From Geitlerinema sp. S16 (GTDB lineage: Bacteria; Cyanobacteriota; Cyanobacteriia; Cyanobacteriales; Geitlerinemataceae), in the NCBI GenBank assembly GCA_011390275.1, contig JAABST010000009.1:1-64000 (forward strand): a stretch of 64,000 nt of DNA. The letters are read 5' to 3'. The translations under genes and the position numbers were made by a program. Numbering within the stretch: position 1 is the stretch's first letter; each line of letters starts with the position of its first letter. The notes under the pieces are model-generated. The model searched no databases. It was not told where the DNA came from and saw only the letters and a program-made list of their open reading frames with translations. Shown here piece by piece: positions 10,431 to 20,795 of the stretch.

Positions 10431-12290
10431 ATGGCAGATATTTTCCTGCAAACCTGCTGGTTCGTTCCGTTCTACGGTGCGCTTGGGGCGCTGTTAACCC
10501 TTCCGTGGTCGTCTGGGTTACTCCGGCAGACGGGGCAGCGTCCAGCGGCCTATATCAATATTCTGATGACGCTTTTATCACTGATACACGGTGGTATCGC
10601 GTCCTACGCGATCGCGGGACACGATCGCTACCAGTTGGTCTTTTCCTGGTTCCAAGCGGCGGATCTGGATGTGTCGCTGGCGATCGAGGTGTCTTCGGTG
10701 AGTTTGGGCGGTGCAACCCTGGTCGCGCTGCTCTGTTTTTGGGCGCAGATTTTTGGGCTGGGGTATCTGGAGAAAGAGGCGTCCTTGGCTCGCTTTTACG
10801 GACTGATGGGGCTATTTGAAGCGGCGCTCGGTGGGATTGCCCTAAGCGATTCACTCTTGCTGAGTTACGGCTTGTTGGAGATGCTAACGCTCTCGACCTA
10901 TCTGCTGGTGGGGTTTTGGTATGCTCAACCGTTGGTCGTGACGGCGGCTCGGGATGCGTTTTTAACCAAGCGGGTCGGCGATATTTTGTTGCTGATGGGG
11001 ATTGTCGCGCTGTCGAGTTATGGTACAGGGCTGACGTTTAGTGAGTTGGAAGCCTGGGCGGCGACGTCGCCGGTTCCGGATGGGGTGGCAACACTGATCG
11101 GGCTGTCGCTGATTGCGGGGCCGATCGGCAAGTGCGCCCAGTTTCCGCTGCACCTGTGGCTGGATGAGGCGATGGAAGGCCCGAACCCGGCTTCGATTTT
11201 GCGAAATTCGGTTGTGGTTGCAGCCGGGGCGTATGTATTAATTCGCTTGCAGCCTGTGTTTACGCTGTCGCCGATCGCAGCGGATGCGCTGATCCTCATC
11301 GGTACAATTACGGCGATCGGTGCATCACTGATGACCTTGGCGCAGATTGATATTAAGCGGACGCTGTCCCATTCAACCAGCGCGTTTATGGGTTTGGTAT
11401 TTGTGGCGGTGGGTTGTGGTCAGGTGGATATTGCGCTGTTGTTGCTGTTTGCCCACGCGATCGCCAAGGCGCTGATGTTTATGAGCATTGGCGGCATTAT
11501 TCTCAATACTAATACGCAAAACATTACAGAACTCGGCGGCCTTGCCTCCCGAATGCCCATTACGGCACTCGCCTTTCTCGTTGGCGCAGCCGGTTCAACC
11601 TGCCTGCTCCCCTCGGGCGTGTTCCTAACCTTTCGCCATTGGCTAGAAGAGTTTCCAGAGATCTCGCCGTTCGGTGTTGCGGTTTTGATCATCGTCAATC
11701 TCGTGACCACTCTGAGCTTGACGCGGTTGTTTCGGCTGGTCTTTCTCGGGGTTCCGCAGGCGAAAACGCGCCGTGCTCCCGAGGTGAACTGGCTGATGGC
11801 CGTGCCGATGCTGACGCTGATCGTCTTGACGATATTGGTTCCGGTGGCACTCTATCGCTGGAACTTGCTGGCCTTGCCGCAGGGAGTGCCGCTCGTTGCG
11901 AACCATGCGATCGTCCAATTTGGCACGCCACTGCTAATTCTGTCCGGTTTTATCGGGGTTGGAATTGGGATCATGCTGCCGCTGTTGCGGACGGGGGCGC
12001 GATCGCTCAATCCCACGATTCGCTTTTGTCAGGACTTACTGGCCTATGATTTTTACGTTGAGCGCATTTACGAAGTCACGGTCGTTTGGGCGGTGGTGCG
12101 CCTGTCGCGGCTGTCGGTGTTGTTCGATCGCTATGTTGTAGACGGGCTGGTAAATGCCACGGGTTTGGCCACGCTGTTCAGCGGTCAAGCCCTGCGCTAC
12201 AGTTCCTCGGGACAATCACAGTTTTACGTTTTGACCATCCTATTAGGAACGGGATTACTCGTCTTTTTGGCGATGAATCTACCATTTTAA
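10431..12290 (+). CDS. ndhF: NAD(P)H-quinone oxidoreductase subunit NdhF, CO2-uptake NDH-1 type (NdhF3/NdhF4)
   Basis: 619 aa polytopic NuoL/NdhF-like; next to ndhD and a CO2 hydration protein gene. Confidence 0.9.
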   Translation: MADIFLQTCWFVPFYGALGALLTLPWSSGLLRQTGQRPAAYINILMTLLSLIHGGIASYAIAGHDRYQLVFSWFQAADLDVSLAIEVSSVSLGGATLVALLCFWAQIFGLGYLEKEASLARFYGLMGLFEAALGGIALSDSLLLSYGLLEMLTLSTYLLVGFWYAQPLVVTAARDAFLTKRVGDILLLMGIVALSSYGTGLTFSELEAWAATSPVPDGVATLIGLSLIAGPIGKCAQFPLHLWLDEAMEGPNPASILRNSVVVAAGAYVLIRLQPVFTLSPIAADALILIGTITAIGASLMTLAQIDIKRTLSHSTSAFMGLVFVAVGCGQVDIALLLLFAHAIAKALMFMSIGGIILNTNTQNITELGGLASRMPITALAFLVGAAGSTCLLPSGVFLTFRHWLEEFPEISPFGVAVLIIVNLVTTLSLTRLFRLVFLGVPQAKTRRAPEVNWLMAVPMLTLIVLTILVPVALYRWNLLALPQGVPLVANHAIVQFGTPLLILSGFIGVGIGIMLPLLRTGARSLNPTIRFCQDLLAYDFYVERIYEVTVVWAVVRLSRLSVLFDRYVVDGLVNATGLATLFSGQALRYSSSGQSQFYVLTILLGTGLLVFLAMNLPF

Positions 12291-12424
12291 GATCGCTTTT
12301 TAACGCTTGAAAAAGCTGAATTACGTCAACACTTTTTAAGATTATTGCTTTCGCTTTTCCACGATTTCGCTGCTCGAATAGACCTGTATCGATACGTCAT
12401 AACTACGCTTAAATACCCCGATTC

Positions 12425-13975
12425 ATGCTCTCCGCTCTGATTTTTATTCCCCTGACGATCGCCGCGATCATTGGCCTCGTCCCCGAACGTTTTACTGCAA
12501 GTTGGCTACGATCGGCCATGCTGGTTATTGGTAGCGTCTTATTCGCGCTGACCCTGGCGATCGCGTGGCAATTCGACCTCACAAACCCCAGCTTTCAGCT
12601 CGTCGAGCATCACGCTTGGCTCGAAATTTTGGGTGTCAGCTACTCCTTAGGCGTCGATGGTTTGTCATTGCCGCTCCTCGTCCTCAACGGCTTTCTGACG
12701 CTGGTGGCGATCGGCTGCACGTCATCTAGCCTCGATCGGCCCCGCTTTTACTACAGCATGATGCTCCTGCTCAATGCCGGGGTGGTCGGCGCGTTTGTCG
12801 CCCAGGATTTAATCCTTTTTTTCCTGTTCTACGAACTCGAACTAATCCCGCTCTATTTCCTGATCGCGATTTGGGGTGGAGCGGAGCGCAGCTATGCCGC
12901 CACCAAATTCTTGTTGTACACGGCCATCTCCGGCGTAGCCATTTTGGCCTCCTTTCTCGGGATTGTTTGGCTCACGGATGCCCCGAGTTTTAGCTATGCC
13001 ACCGGACTGGGATCATCCCTCGCGCTGGGAACCCAGGTCATCTTACTCGTCACGTTGCTAGTTGGCCTCGCGATCAAAATTCCGATTTTCCCCTTCCACA
13101 CCTGGCTCCCAGATGCCCACGTCGAAGCCTCAACCCCGGTTTCCGTGCTGCTCGCGGGAGTCTTACTCAAGCTCGGAACCTATGGCTTGCTGCGGTTTGG
13201 CGTCGGGATGTTTCCCGAAGCGTGGCTGGAGATTGCGCCGTGGTTGGCGACATTGGCCGCTGTGAGTGCGCTCTACGGTGCGTTTGCGGCGATCTCGCAG
13301 CAGGATATGAAAAAGATGGTCGCCTATTCCTCGATCGCGCATATGGGCTACATCCTGCTCGCGGCGGCTGCGGGAACCGAACTCAGTTTGCTCGCGGCTG
13401 AAGCGCAGATGATCGCCCACGGTTTGATTTCGGCACTGTTGTTTTTGCTGGTGGGGATCGTCGCGAAGAAAACCGGGACGCGCGATTTGAATGTGTTGCG
13501 CGGATTGCTCAACCCGGAGCGGGGTTTGCCGGTTGTCGGGTCGCTGATTATCATCGGCGTGATGGCTAGCTCGGGACTGCCGGGGATGATGGGTTTTATT
13601 GCGGAATTTATGGTGTTTCGCGGCAGCTTTTTGGTGTATCCGGCGCAAACCTTGGCCTGTATCGTTGGCACGGGTTTAACGGCGGTGTATTTCCTCTTGA
13701 TGATTAACCGCGTCTTTTTTGGGCGTTTGCCCGATCGCTTTGCCAATTTGCCGCCGGTGAAATGGTTCGAGACGTTACCAGCATTTGCGATCGCAGGTTT
13801 ACTCATCGTCTACGGCATTCAGCCATCCCTATTCCTCGATTGGAGTAAGGCACAAATCGCGACGATCGTCCCCGGTATCGCATTACAAAGTGACGTTCTC
13901 GACAGCACACTCTTGCACGATACCGTTCACTCAAGTCTGCACGCCCCTGTTCTTTCTACGACGCTGCGATCGTAA
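12425..13975 (+). CDS. ndhD: NAD(P)H-quinone oxidoreductase subunit NdhD, CO2-uptake type (NdhD3/NdhD4)
   Basis: 516 aa; LEILGVSYSLGVDGLSLPLLVLNGFLTL, IKIPIFPFHTWLPDAHVEASTPVSVLLAGVLLKLGTYGLLRF. Confidence 0.94.
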   Translation: MLSALIFIPLTIAAIIGLVPERFTASWLRSAMLVIGSVLFALTLAIAWQFDLTNPSFQLVEHHAWLEILGVSYSLGVDGLSLPLLVLNGFLTLVAIGCTSSSLDRPRFYYSMMLLLNAGVVGAFVAQDLILFFLFYELELIPLYFLIAIWGGAERSYAATKFLLYTAISGVAILASFLGIVWLTDAPSFSYATGLGSSLALGTQVILLVTLLVGLAIKIPIFPFHTWLPDAHVEASTPVSVLLAGVLLKLGTYGLLRFGVGMFPEAWLEIAPWLATLAAVSALYGAFAAISQQDMKKMVAYSSIAHMGYILLAAAAGTELSLLAAEAQMIAHGLISALLFLLVGIVAKKTGTRDLNVLRGLLNPERGLPVVGSLIIIGVMASSGLPGMMGFIAEFMVFRGSFLVYPAQTLACIVGTGLTAVYFLLMINRVFFGRLPDRFANLPPVKWFETLPAFAIAGLLIVYGIQPSLFLDWSKAQIATIVPGIALQSDVLDSTLLHDTVHSSLHAPVLSTTLRS

Positions 13976-14003
13976 TGTCCACGTTTTAACTGGCATCCTC
14001 CCC

Positions 14004-15143
14004 ATGCTTAGCTCTGCTCCCACACCCTCCACTCACACCCACGCCGAACTCATCTATCGTCTCGAACAGGGTCAGGCTCTCCTCGCCGAAAATGACGCGA
14101 ACCTGATCGAAGTGGTCGGCATTCTCAAAAGTTATGGCGTCGTCCTCGGTGAGTATGCTCGCGTTCTGAAAGATATCGCCGCGCGACAATTTGTTTCGCC
14201 ATTTCCCGTCTTTAAATTTTTTGAAGGCGAGATTTCTTTGGGTAAAGTGTGGCGTCACTTAATGCACGATCGCATTAATTTTGAGTACGCCGAATATTGC
14301 ATGAAGGGGATGTTGTGGCATGGTCACGATACGAAGTTCAGCGAATATCTCGACTCGCCGGATTTCAAGACGAATGCCGATCGGGCGATTCGCGCCTGGT
14401 TTCGCGGCAATCCGCTCATGCTCACGATTCACAAACTCCTGCCCGATTTGTTCACCGAACAGGCGCGACAACAGGCGTACTATCGCAACCTCGGCCAATT
14501 TTGGACGGTCATGAGCGATATTTTTCTCAAGCTCAGTGATGCCTACGATGCGGGCGAGGTGCGATCGGTGCAGGTCGTCTCGGAGTTCATCCTGGCGGGC
14601 TTGGTCAAAGACGCCGCGAGTCCGATCGATTACACGCTGTCAATTCGCGGCGAAGCATACGATCTGATTCCCACATCCTGCGGGTTCACCTTTCTCCCCG
14701 ATGCCGCCGTCCCTTACGTCGAGGCGATCTTCTTTCGCGGTGCGCCCTTTTTTGGCACGGTTTCGTTCAATGCCCAGGCGTTTCAAATTTCAGGCAATCA
14801 AAGCGAGTTTGCCTACGGGGCGCTGTATGCCGACCCGTTGCCGGTGGGTGGGGCGGGGATTCCGCCGACGCAGTTAATGCAGGATATGGCACGACATTTA
14901 CCGGATTACCTCAGTGCGATTTATGACGGTGGCACACGTGGACGGGGCGATCTGCTGGTGAAGATTTGCGAGAGCTTCCAGAAGTCGATGTTTTGCGTAA
15001 CAACGGCGGCGATTTGGGGGCTGGCTCCCCATCCGATCGCGACCCATGAGCCGCAGGAACTGCACGCCAATCGCAAATATTTTGAGGGTTGGCTGACACG
15101 GCTAAATGAGTCGCGGGTCAGTCGTGTGGGGTACGACGAATAG
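14004..15143 (+). CDS. CO2 hydration protein (ChpX/ChpY = CupB/CupA family) of NDH-1MS/MS'
   Basis: MLSSAPTPSTHTHAELIYRLEQGQ...; KFFEGEISLGKVWRHLMHDRINFEYAEYCMKGMLWHG; YVEAIFFRGAPFFGTVSFNAQ; ATG at 14004 chosen over the ORF-track start. Confidence 0.88.
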   Translation: MLSSAPTPSTHTHAELIYRLEQGQALLAENDANLIEVVGILKSYGVVLGEYARVLKDIAARQFVSPFPVFKFFEGEISLGKVWRHLMHDRINFEYAEYCMKGMLWHGHDTKFSEYLDSPDFKTNADRAIRAWFRGNPLMLTIHKLLPDLFTEQARQQAYYRNLGQFWTVMSDIFLKLSDAYDAGEVRSVQVVSEFILAGLVKDAASPIDYTLSIRGEAYDLIPTSCGFTFLPDAAVPYVEAIFFRGAPFFGTVSFNAQAFQISGNQSEFAYGALYADPLPVGGAGIPPTQLMQDMARHLPDYLSAIYDGGTRGRGDLLVKICESFQKSMFCVTTAAIWGLAPHPIATHEPQELHANRKYFEGWLTRLNESRVSRVGYDE

Positions 15144-15182
15144 CGGTCTAACGTCTTGAAAACGCCAACATAAACCGAACCG

Positions 15183-16100
15183 TCAAAACAAACTTAACTG
15201 CGAAGGTTCAACGATCGGCGCGGCGATCGCAGGCCAGTCCAAGGGCGGGAGATCAATCCCCGCTTCGGTCAGCATCGTGTGAAACCGCCGCGCGGTATGG
15301 GGTGAGTGTTCCTCGATCGGGCAATGCACGAAAAAGTAAACCCGTTTCCCCGCAGCGAGCCAGTCCCCGACGCGATCGACCCATTCCCGTAAAAACGGCA
15401 GATTTACATCAAACTCTGGATGGCTAATCAACCGCACAAAGGCATAGTCACCGATCGCGATCGGCTGTAGCGGCAATTGGGGCTTTTTGCGTTTGGAGTG
15501 TTTTTGTGGGTCGTCGTCGGTGCTGTAGATCGGGCGGGTATCGAGTAGGACGCGCCCGACGTTGAGCCGATCGAGCATGGCGTTCAGCGTGTCGGCGCGA
15601 TCGGCCTGGAACCAGGCGGGGTGACGGACTTCCACGGCGATCGGGGCGCGATCGCGCGGCCATGCGGTGAGAAAGGTTTCGAGGTCGCTTAGGGAGGCGG
15701 GGCCGTAGCGGGGTGGCAGTTGCAGGAAGCTAACGCCAAGGCGATCGCCCAGTCCGGCGATCGTGTCGTGAAACCGTTGGGCAAGCTCGATTTGCGGCAC
15801 GAGTAAGCCCGCATGGGTGATATCACGGTGCAGCTTGAGGCAAAACTCGAAATCATCCGGGGTGCGATCGACCCAGCGGGCGATCGTCTCCGAACTGGGA
15901 ACCGAATAAAACGTGGTGTTGCCTTCGACCGTGGTGAAGCGCTGGCCGTATTGGTCGAGAAAGGTTTTGGAGTTGCTGCCCTTGGGGTAAAAGTCGCCGA
16001 TCCAGCCGGGGAATGACCAAACGGCGAGGCCAAGCTGGAAAGCGGGGCGGTGTTTTTGGGGCGAATGAATCGCTGGAGAAGTGGGAGCAGAATTTGTCAC
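15183..16100 (-). CDS. DUF72 family protein
   Basis: FQLGLAVWSFPGWIGDFYPKGS...TVEGNTTFYSVPSSETIARWVDRTPDDFEFCLKLHRDITH. Confidence 0.88.
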   Translation of the reverse strand: MTNSAPTSPAIHSPQKHRPAFQLGLAVWSFPGWIGDFYPKGSNSKTFLDQYGQRFTTVEGNTTFYSVPSSETIARWVDRTPDDFEFCLKLHRDITHAGLLVPQIELAQRFHDTIAGLGDRLGVSFLQLPPRYGPASLSDLETFLTAWPRDRAPIAVEVRHPAWFQADRADTLNAMLDRLNVGRVLLDTRPIYSTDDDPQKHSKRKKPQLPLQPIAIGDYAFVRLISHPEFDVNLPFLREWVDRVGDWLAAGKRVYFFVHCPIEEHSPHTARRFHTMLTEAGIDLPPLDWPAIAAPIVEPSQLSLF

Positions 16101-16258
16101 GATGGCAGCGGCGCGTCATGGGCGATCGCGATCGACATTACCGGAATCTGAGCATCATCGTTCGTCTCGATCATTAAAACATCGGAGCAAATGCCCGCGA
16201 GCCGATCCAGTCCTAAAAATATCGCTAAAGTGGTTTAACCCAGATCCGCCGATCAGAC

Positions 16259-16290
16259 CGATCGAACGATTCACCGATCGAACGATTCAC
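16259..16290. repeat. Perfect 2 x 16-bp tandem duplication (CGATCGAACGATTCAC)
   Basis: 16259-16274 and 16275-16290 are identical. Confidence 0.95.
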
Positions 16291-16320
16291 GCCTAACAAC
16301 CACCGCACGCCTTCAACGCC

Positions 16321-17709
16321 ATGAACATTCTGGATCAGATCGCCCAGCGACAACAGGACAATTTCGCCCTGCATGAGCAGTACCTGAACCCCCAGATGGT
16401 CAATGTCCTGAAGACCATCGGTTTCGATCGCCACTACGTCAAAGCCGAGGGCGCGTACTTACTGGACGATCGCGGCGATCGCTATCTCGATTTACTCAGC
16501 GGCTTCGGCGTCTTCGTCATTGGGCGCAATCATCCCACCGTCGTTAAAACGCTTCAGGATGTCCTCGCGGCAGATTTACCCAACCTCGTCCAGCTCGATG
16601 TCTCGGTGCTGTCCGGACTGCTGGCCGAAAAACTCCAGACATTAACGCCGCCGGGACTCGATCGCCTCTTTTTCGCCAACTCCGGCACGGAAAGCGTCGA
16701 GGCCGCGATTAAATTCAGCCGTTGCGCCACCGGGCGATCGAAAATCGTCTACTGTCACGGCGGCTATCACGGCCTCACGATGGGTTCACTCTCCGCCACG
16801 GGCGACGCTCATTTTCGCGCCGGTTTTGGTCCCTTTTTGCCTGACTTTATCGAAGTGCCGTTCGGCGATTTGGCCGCACTCGATCGCGCCCTTTCCCGCA
16901 AAGACGTTGCCGCCTTTATTACTGAGCCAATCCAGGGTCACGGCGTGAACATCCCCAAGCCCGACTATTTGCCGGAGGCGCTCGCATTGTGTCGTAAATA
17001 CGGCAGCTTATTTATCGCCGATGAGGTACAAACCGGGCTAGGACGTACCGGTAAATGGTGGGCAGTGAACCATTTTGGCGTCGAGCCGGATTTGCTCTGC
17101 ATGGCGAAGGCGCTGTCGGGCGGGCTGGTTCCGGTCGGGGCAGTGGCCTGTCGATCGTGGATTTTCGACAAGGTCTTCAACCGGATGGATCGCGCTGTTG
17201 TCCACGGCAGCACCTTTGGTAAAAATAACCTGGCAATGGCGGCGGGGCTAGCCACCCTGGAGGTACTTGAGGCAGAGGGCTGGATCGACCATGCCGCAAC
17301 GATGGGACGTCAAATCGTTGAAGATTTGCAGCCCCTCGTCGCGCAGTACGATTGCCTCAAAGAGGTGCGCGGCAAGGGCATGATGATGGCGTTAGAGTTT
17401 GGCAAACCGGAGAGTCTGCGTCTGAAGCTGGCCTGGAAAATGTTGGAGACGGCGAATCGTGGGCTGTTTTCCCAAATTATCACCGTGCCGCTGTTTACCC
17501 GTCACCGCATTCTTTCCCAGGTCGCGGGCTATGGCATGAATGTCGTGAAGTTTATTCCACCGTTGATTTTGACTGAAGACGATCGACGCTGGATTGTGGA
17601 CGCCGTCACCGATGTGGTGGCCGATGCCCATCGAATTCCCGGTGCGGCCTGGGATTTCGGTAAAACCCTCGCGACCCAGGCCATGCGATCAAAGGCGGGC
17701 AGCCGTTGA
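16321..17709 (+). CDS. Class III PLP-dependent aminotransferase (aspartate aminotransferase family / ornithine-type)
   Basis: LFFANSGTESVEAAIKFSRCATGRSKIVYCHGGYHG, FIADEVQTGLGRTGKWW, STFGKNNLAMAAGLATLEVLE. Confidence 0.9.
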   Translation: MNILDQIAQRQQDNFALHEQYLNPQMVNVLKTIGFDRHYVKAEGAYLLDDRGDRYLDLLSGFGVFVIGRNHPTVVKTLQDVLAADLPNLVQLDVSVLSGLLAEKLQTLTPPGLDRLFFANSGTESVEAAIKFSRCATGRSKIVYCHGGYHGLTMGSLSATGDAHFRAGFGPFLPDFIEVPFGDLAALDRALSRKDVAAFITEPIQGHGVNIPKPDYLPEALALCRKYGSLFIADEVQTGLGRTGKWWAVNHFGVEPDLLCMAKALSGGLVPVGAVACRSWIFDKVFNRMDRAVVHGSTFGKNNLAMAAGLATLEVLEAEGWIDHAATMGRQIVEDLQPLVAQYDCLKEVRGKGMMMALEFGKPESLRLKLAWKMLETANRGLFSQIITVPLFTRHRILSQVAGYGMNVVKFIPPLILTEDDRRWIVDAVTDVVADAHRIPGAAWDFGKTLATQAMRSKAGSR

Positions 17710-17755
17710 TGGTGGTTGAGCGTGACCGTTCAACGAGAAGTACTGGGGTCTTGAA

Positions 17756-18082
<327 letters not shown>

Positions 18083-18603
18083 TTAACGCTTGCTATTGTG
18101 ACAATTCAAGGCAAAAACCTATGATTCAGCTTGAACCATATCTTTAAGTCTATGCTAAAGATCGGCGAATTCACTACCCTCTACGGAGAAAGATCGAATC
18201 AGATTAGCGAAAGTTTTTATACAAAAACACTTATCTTTTTGGTGCTACAACCACCATTCAACATCAGCATCATAACAAAAGTTCCGATCGTCCAAGTGCT
18301 TTTGATATAAAGCTTTTAGCTATTTTTCTAAGACTTTTATCCCTGCACTGAGCGGCGATATTTTGACCGCATCTCCGCGCCAGTTATCAAAAGCTCAGCT
18401 TATCCATCGATTTAGATAATTGTGATCATGGACTTGCGTAGAGCATGGCAGCCGCAGCAAATCTAAGTATAAACTCAACAATATCGTCAGAGAGAATGCA
18501 TCGATGTCTGTCTTCTATTCGACATCAATGCGAAGGTTTGAGCGATCGAGTCTCTCTCCTTGAGTCTCCATTCACAGGTGAATTTCTAACAGGTGTTTCC
18601 GTA

Positions 18604-18625
18604 GCGGTGGGCTTTTGCCCGCCAC
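18604..18625. other. GC-rich hairpin upstream of a small membrane ORF
   Basis: GCGGTGGGC-TTTT-GCCCGCCAC; imperfect 9-bp stem (one G:U, one mismatch). Confidence 0.5.
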
Positions 18626-18660
18626 CGTCACACACATCCGATCGGTATGGAGCGGACACC

Positions 18661-18906
18661 ATGAACGAGTTTGACTCAACTAAACTGCGAACCAAATTTG
18701 ATAACACCAGCGCAGGCTGGCTCGTGCAGGTCTATAGCGGCGATCGCCGCCTGATCTGCGTGCTCGATTCGTCCCACGCCTGGACTTTTCTGCTGGGCTG
18801 TGGGTTCGGTCTCTTACTGGCGGTGGGGTGGTCTAACCTCGCCAGCCACAGTCCGGCCATGACTTATGAGCCAGCAACAACGCTTCCCGAAATGTCGATT
18901 GATTAG
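18661..18906 (+). CDS. Small predicted single-pass membrane protein between sbtB and sbtA
   Basis: MNEFDSTKLRTKFDNTSAGWLVQVYSGDRRLICVLDSSHAWTFLLGCGFGLLLAVGWSNLASHSPAM; the ORF extends upstream to 18445 but the internal ATG fits a compact protein. Confidence 0.5.
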   Translation: MNEFDSTKLRTKFDNTSAGWLVQVYSGDRRLICVLDSSHAWTFLLGCGFGLLLAVGWSNLASHSPAMTYEPATTLPEMSID

Positions 18907-19031
18907 CTGCGATTGATTGATGATGCGCCCTGGATTGGTCTGTGGTGCAATAGACCTCTTTCATGAAGAATCGAATAGCGAAAATGTGAGGGCTGAGCCT
19001 GTCGTTCGCTTCGGTCGGCTTACGATAGCCC

Positions 19032-19248
19032 GTCACCTTCTGCGAAACGTGGCCGCACTATTTGCTGCGCAAAGACTACGCCAACAACAGGCTCAGTGCT
19101 CGATTGCAGCGGTGCGACATCGACAATCTCATTAATCTCATTGCCAGAGACAAGACCACATACCAATAGACCCTAAAGCTGTTTCAGATCGCCCGGGGGC
19201 GACAGGTCGCGGATAACGAAAATTCCGCGATCGCAATTCATCTCGGGC
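19032..19248 (+). pseudogene. Possible decayed coding fragment with one in-frame stop
   Basis: Frame reads VTFCETWPHYLLRKDYANNRLSARLQRCDIDNLINLIARDKTTYQ*TLKLFQIARGRQVADNENSAIAIHL; protein-like composition interrupted by TAG. Confidence 0.3.
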
Positions 19249-19503
19249 AGAGAGATAGGTTCTTTTTTGAAAATCAAAAGAAAAGCTTATGAATTAAATT
19301 TGATATTACTTGGCTCGTTTATGTGTGGCGATCGCAATTCCGGGCGCTTTTGCAGATAGACTTAAGCGCATGGAGATTCAAGCCTTGATAGGCTTTAATC
19401 TATGAAAGATGCTGCCGAACAGCAACACCTTTCACCCAACTCAGGGGGTGACAACCTCTGAACAGCCTGTCGATAGGTCTTTACGTAACACCTGTGCTGT
19501 AGG

Positions 19504-19519
19504 GATGAAGCGCTTCATC
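19504..19519. promoter_or_regulatory. 16-bp perfect palindrome upstream of sbtA
   Basis: GATGAAGCGCTTCATC, ~145 bp before the sbtA start. Confidence 0.45.
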
Positions 19520-19664
19520 TCTGCTTTCTTCAACTCTTAAAAGCTCACGTATTACAATCACCAATCCTCTGACTTCGGATGCGTTGAGCCAGACCCCCCA
19601 GGATTCGAGACCATTGGCCTGTCGTCCTGACCCCTACTACCTGATCTAAAGGAGGAATTACAAC

Positions 19665-20795
19665 GTGGATTTCTTGTCCGATTTCTTAACGCGCTTCATG
19701 TCGCAATTGCAGTCCCCGACTCTCGGCTTTCTGATTGGTGGTGGGGTTATTGCTGCCCTCAATAGCCGACTGCAAATTCCAGATGCGATTTATAAATTCA
19801 TCGTCTTCATGCTGCTGATTAAAGTCGGCCTGAAGGGTGGGATTGCCATCCGTGAGGCTAACCTAGCAGAGATGCTGTTGCCTGCGGTATTCGCAGTGAC
19901 GATGGGGATCTTAATCGTCTTCATTGCGCAATATACGTTAGCGAAACTACCAAACGTCAAAACCGTGGATGCTCTCGCAACTGGGGGTCTATTCGGTGCT
20001 GTTAGTGGCTCGACCCTCGCCGCATCCCTGACGTTGCTCGAACAGCAAAACATGCAGTACGAGGCTTGGTCTGCTGCGCTCTATCCTTTTATGGATATCC
20101 CGGCGCTGGTAACGGCGATCGTCTTAGCCAGCATTCATGTCAGCAAGCAACGTGTTGCTCTCGATGAGACTCTCCGTAAACAAGAGTCGTTCACCAAGCA
20201 GCCGATTACCGCTGGCGGGTATAACGATGAGTCGGAGTATCCCAGCACCAAACAAGAGTATTTCAACCAACAGCGCGGCACGCAATCGCAAAAAGTCGAA
20301 ATTTGGCCGATCGTCAAGGAAAGTCTCCAAGGTTCTGCCCTGACAGCATTGCTGCTCGGTCTAGCGTTGGGTATCCTCACCCGTCCGGAAAGTGTTTATG
20401 AAAGCTTCTTTGAGCCTCTCTTCGCTGGTTTGCTTTCGATTCTGATGCTCGTCATGGGTATGGAAGCGACGGCTCGGATTAATGAACTGCGTAAGGTGGC
20501 TCAGTGGTATGCCGTTTATGCCTTTATCGCACCGCTGGTTCATGGTCTCATCGCCTTCGGTTTCGGTATGATTGCCCACTACGCTACGGGCTTCAGCCCT
20601 GGTGGTGTCGTCATCCTGGCCGTGATCGCTTCCTCTAGCTCGGACATCTCGGGGCCTCCGACTTTACGTGCAGGTATCCCGTCGGCTAATCCCTCCGCTT
20701 ATGTGGGCGCGTCTACCGCCGTGGGTACACCGGTTGCGATCGCCTTGGGGATACCGCTCTACATCGGTCTTGCTCAGGCGTTGATGGGTGGCTGA
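19665..20795 (+). CDS. sbtA: Sodium-dependent bicarbonate transporter SbtA
   Basis: MDFLSDFLTRFMSQLQSPTLGFLIGGGVIAALNSRLQIPDAIYKFIVFMLLIKVGLKGG; GTG start with GGAGG upstream. Confidence 0.96.
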   Translation: MDFLSDFLTRFMSQLQSPTLGFLIGGGVIAALNSRLQIPDAIYKFIVFMLLIKVGLKGGIAIREANLAEMLLPAVFAVTMGILIVFIAQYTLAKLPNVKTVDALATGGLFGAVSGSTLAASLTLLEQQNMQYEAWSAALYPFMDIPALVTAIVLASIHVSKQRVALDETLRKQESFTKQPITAGGYNDESEYPSTKQEYFNQQRGTQSQKVEIWPIVKESLQGSALTALLLGLALGILTRPESVYESFFEPLFAGLLSILMLVMGMEATARINELRKVAQWYAVYAFIAPLVHGLIAFGFGMIAHYATGFSPGGVVILAVIASSSSDISGPPTLRAGIPSANPSAYVGASTAVGTPVAIALGIPLYIGLAQALMGG

